Part shown: positions 60,951 to 64,000 of the stretch, one piece after another
How the letters are laid out: each line of letters opens with the position of its first letter
How positions within the stretch are numbered: position 1 is the first letter of the stretch
NCBI GenBank assembly: GCA_030867875.1
Contig: JAOWCC010000763.1
Location: 227,092 to 291,091 of the forward strand
DNA length: 64,000 bases
Source: Actinernus sp. WN-2022
Lineage: Eukaryota > Cnidaria > Anthozoa > Actiniaria > Actinernidae
Reading direction: 5' to 3'
Position numbers and translations under genes: made by a program
Notes under the pieces: generated by a model
The model's input: the letters and a program-made list of their open reading frames with translations, nothing else
Databases searched by the model: none
What the model was told of the DNA's origin: nothing

Positions 60951-63900
60951 GTGTACCTTACAATCTTCAAAGTGGTGTCATTTCTCGAGCTTTTGATGGA
61001 TTTCGATGTACTACACGTCAAAACAACGGTCTCTTCCAGTACTTTAAGACTAGCGTGCCAGTTTTGCCGTATTTGGAGTAGAAAACCCGAAAATGTGGTT
61101 TTTGTAAGCTAACCTGAATCTCTCAAAGTTACTTGTGTACCTTACAATCTTCAAAGTGGCGTCATTTCTCGAGCTTTTGATGGATTTCGATGTACTACAC
61201 GTCAAAACAACGGTCTCTTCCAGTACTTTAAGACTAGCGTGCCAGTTTTGCCGTATTTGGAGTAGAAAACCCGAAAATGTGGTTTTTGTAAGCTAACCTG
61301 AATCTCTCAAAGTTACTTGTGTACCCTAAAATCTTCAAAGTGGCGCCATTTCTCGAGCTTTTGATGGATTTCGATGCACTATACGGCAATACAACGTTCT
61401 CTTAATGTAGATTGCGTTTAGTGGATGGAAGTTTCCTGTATTTTGAGTAACAATACCAGAAAATGGCCTTTTTCTAACCTAAGCATAACCTCTAGGTCTC
61501 AAATAAAGAAATTATGGGATGGATCTAAGTCAAGTCAATTATGGGATAGAAAGGCCAGAAAAGTCTTCAACTGTCATTTGCCCTTTCAAGAAAACGGCAA
61601 AAACACGAGTTACTGGCTTTTAAAGCTTAAAGGCACACAAGATCTAGCATGTTTTCACAAAAGGGGGTGTTAGGTTCAAAGGCTCCTTTTGTGAAAACAT
61701 GCTAGATCTTGTGTACCTTACAATCTTCAAAGTGGTGTCATTTCTCGAGCTTTTGATGGATTTCGATGTACTACACGTCAAAACAACGGTCTCTTCCAGT
61801 ACTTTAAGAATAGCGTGCCAGTTTTGCCGTATTTGGAGTAGAAAACCCGAAAATGTGGTTTTTGTAAGCTAACCTGAATCTCTCAAAGTTACTTGTGTAC
61901 CTTACAATCTTCAAAGTGGCGTCATTTCTCGAGCTTTTGATGGATTTCGATGTACTACACGTCAAAACAACGGTCTCTTCCAGTACTTTAAGACTAGCGT
62001 GCCAGTTTTGCCGTATTTGGAGTAGAAAACCCGAAAATGTGGTTTTTGTAAGCTAACCTGAATCTCTCAAAGTTACTTGTGTACCCTAAAATCTTCAAAG
62101 TGGCGCCATTTCTCGAGCTTTTGATGGATTTCGATGCACTATACGGCAATACAACGTTCTCTTAATGTAGATTGCGTTTAGTGGATGGAAGTTTCCTGTA
62201 TTTTGAGTAACAATACCAGAAAATGGCCTTTTTCTAACCTAAGCATAACCTCTAGGTCTCAAATAAAGAAATTATGGGATGGATCTAAGTCAAGTCAATT
62301 ATGGGATAGAAAGGCCAGAAAAGTCTTCAACTGTCATTTGCCCTTTCAAGAAAACGGCAAAAACACGAGTTACTGGCTTTTAAAGCTTAAAGGCACACAA
62401 GATCTAGCATGTTTTCACAAAAGGGGGTGTTAGGTTCAAAGGCTCCTTTTGTGAAAACATGCTAGATCTTGTGTACCTTACAATCTTCAAAGTGGTGTCA
62501 TTTCTCGAGCTTTTGATGGATTTCGATGTACTACACGTCAAAACAACGGTCTCTTCCAGTACTTTAAGACTAGCGTGCCAGTTTTGCCGTATTTGGAGTA
62601 GAAAACCCGAAAATGTGGTTTTTGTAAGCTAACCTGAATCTCTCAAAGTTACTTGTGTACCTTACAATCTTCAAAGTGGCGTCATTTCTCGAGCTTTTGA
62701 TGGATTTCGATGTACTACACGTCAAAACAACGGTCTCTTCCAGTACTTTAAGACTAGCGTGCCAGTTTTGCCGTATTTGGAGTAGAAAACCCGAAAATGT
62801 GGTTTTTGTAAGCTAACCTGAATCTCTCAAAGTTACTTGTGTACCCTAAAATCTTCAAAGTGGCGCCATTTCTCGAGCTTTTGATGGATTTCGATGCACT
62901 ATACGGCAATACAACGTTCTCTTAATGTAGATTGCGTTTAGTGGATGGAAGTTTCCTGTATTTTGAGTAACAATACCAGAAAATGGCCTTTTTCTAACCT
63001 AAGCATAACCTCTAGGTCTCAAATAAAGAAATTATGGGATGGATCTAAGTCAAGTCAATTATGGGATAGAAAGGCCAGAAAAGTCTTCAACTGTCATTTG
63101 CCCTTTCAAGAAAACGGCAAAAACACGAGTTACTGGCTTTTAAAGCTTAAAGGCACACAAGATCTAGCATGTTTTCACAAAAGGGGGTGTTAGGTTCAAA
63201 GGCTCCTTTTGTGAAAACATGCTAGATCTTGTGTACCTTACAATCTTCAAAGTGGTGTCATTTCTCGAGCTTTTGATGGATTTCGATGTACTACACGTCA
63301 AAACAACGGTCTCTTCCAGTACTTTAAGACTAGCGTGCCAGTTTTGCCGTATTTGGAGTAGAAAACCCGAAAATGTGGTTTTTGTAAGCTAACCTGAATC
63401 TCTCAAAGTTACTTGTGTACCTTACAATCTTCAAAGTGGCGTCATTTCTCGAGCTTTTGATGGATTTCGATGTACTACACGTCAAAACAACGGTCTCTTC
63501 CAGTACTTTAAGACTAGCGTGCCAGTTTTGCCGTATTTGGAGTAGAAAACCCGAAAATGTGGTTTTTGTAAGCTAACCTGAATCTCTCAAAGTTACTTGT
63601 GTACCCTAAAATCTTCAAAGTGGCGCCATTTCTCGAGCTTTTGATGGATTTCGATGCACTATACGGCAATACAACGTTCTCTTAATGTAGATTGCGTTTA
63701 GTGGATGGAAGTTTCCTGTATTTTGAGTAACAATACCAGAAAATGGCCTTTTTCTAACCTAAGCATAACCTCTAGGTCTCAAATAAAGAAATTATGGGAT
63801 GGATCTAAGTCAAGTCAATTATGGGATAGAAAGGCCAGAAAAGTCTTCAACTGTCATTTGCCCTTTCAAGAAAACGGCAAAAACACGAGTTACTGGCTTT

Positions 63901-63990
63901 TAAAGCTTAAAGGCACACAAGATCTAGCATGTTTTCACAAAAGGGGGTGTTAGGTTCAAAGGCTCCTTTTGTGAAAACATGCTAGATCTT
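60951..63990 (+). repeat. Four 760-bp HOR units
   Basis: Units start at 60951, 61711, 62471 and 63231. Only the second has A at A1 position 100; its counterpart block at 55757 also has it in the fourth unit. Confidence 0.95.
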
Positions 63991-64000
63991 GTGTACCTTA
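63991..64000 (+). repeat. First 10 bp of a further A1 monomer
   Basis: GTGTACCTTA, the A1 head, shows the array continues beyond the window. Confidence 0.9.

Larger units (their letters stand above)
53603..63990 (+). repeat. Tandem duplication of a seven-unit, 5194-bp block
   Basis: 53603-58796 and 58797-63990 share the order 697, 760, 697, 760, 760 (A at A1 position 100), 760, 760. Among the markers I followed, the only difference is A1 position 100 of the last unit (A in the first copy, C in the second). Confidence 0.88.
1..64000 (+). repeat. Higher-order satellite DNA array filling the window
   Basis: Every base belongs to a head-to-tail tandem array with a dominant 760-bp period made of four related monomers (A1, A2, B, C). 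Complete units have lengths 760 (67 units), 944 (6), 576 (3), 697 (6) and 762 (1); with the partial first unit (734 bp) and a 10-bp tail they tile the window exactly. There are no inversions, no inserted elements and no unique spacer. Units of equal length differ at only a handful of positions. This is typical of eukaryotic satellite DNA in heterochromatin; a centromeric role is possible but nothing in the sequence proves it. The species is not recognisable to me. Confidence 0.99.

Noticed and set aside
1..64000. CRISPR-like or prophage-like regular repeats
   Set aside because: The repeats are contiguous 184-760 bp monomers without unique spacers, and there are no associated genes.

Overview
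The whole 64 kb window is one uninterrupted tandem satellite array. All units lie in the same orientation and I see no credible protein-coding gene, structural RNA gene, transposon insertion or non-satellite sequence. It looks like eukaryotic constitutive heterochromatin (centromeric, pericentromeric or subtelomeric). The basic monomer is 184 bp, near one nucleosome plus linker, and is organised in a higher-order repeat (HOR). I cannot place the species: I do not recognise the monomer. CpG is not depleted in the monomer, which argues weakly against long-term heavy germline CpG methylation.

The standard HOR unit is 760 bp and has four parts. A1 and A2 are near-identical 184-bp monomers. B is about 199 bp: its first ~85 bp resemble A at about 90%, the rest is diverged. 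C is about 193 bp: a truncated, diverged monomer with a 63-bp fold-back segment near its 3' end. I delimit a unit from the A1 head (starts GTGTACC) to the base before the next A1 head. The window then holds a partial first unit (1-734), 83 complete units and a 10-bp start of another. Of the complete units, 67 are 760 bp, six 944 bp (one extra A), three 576 bp (one A fewer), six 697 bp (63 bp missing from C) and one 762 bp (2-bp insertion). These lengths add up exactly to 63,990 bp.

Layout: 1-3774 standard units; 3775-6606 three 944-bp units; 6607-8886 three standard; 8887-11718 three 944-bp units; 11719-33758 twenty-nine standard units; 33759-39288 a zone with three 576-bp units and the 762-bp unit; 39289-64000 standard units with six 697-bp units, ending in a partial unit. 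Length variants and single-base alleles are clustered, and blocks of several units are duplicated, mostly in tandem: 5112 bp at 3015/8127, 2280 bp at 11719/13999, 2856 bp at 32239/35095, 5194 bp at 53603/58797, plus a 4.5-kb segment repeated 9057 bp apart at 40049/49106. This is the record of recent unequal exchange or replication-based amplification.

The most interesting structure is the fold-back at the C/A1 junction of 78 of 84 units. It has perfect 30-bp arms (29 in ten units) and sits at the centre of a smaller palindrome that is still present in the six units that lack it. Whether the 63-bp segment was inserted there or excised from there is the main open question. The 762-bp unit at 38527-39288 carries a junction shared with both forms and may be an intermediate. 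All readings come from the sequence by eye; copy number within such arrays also depends on assembly correctness.
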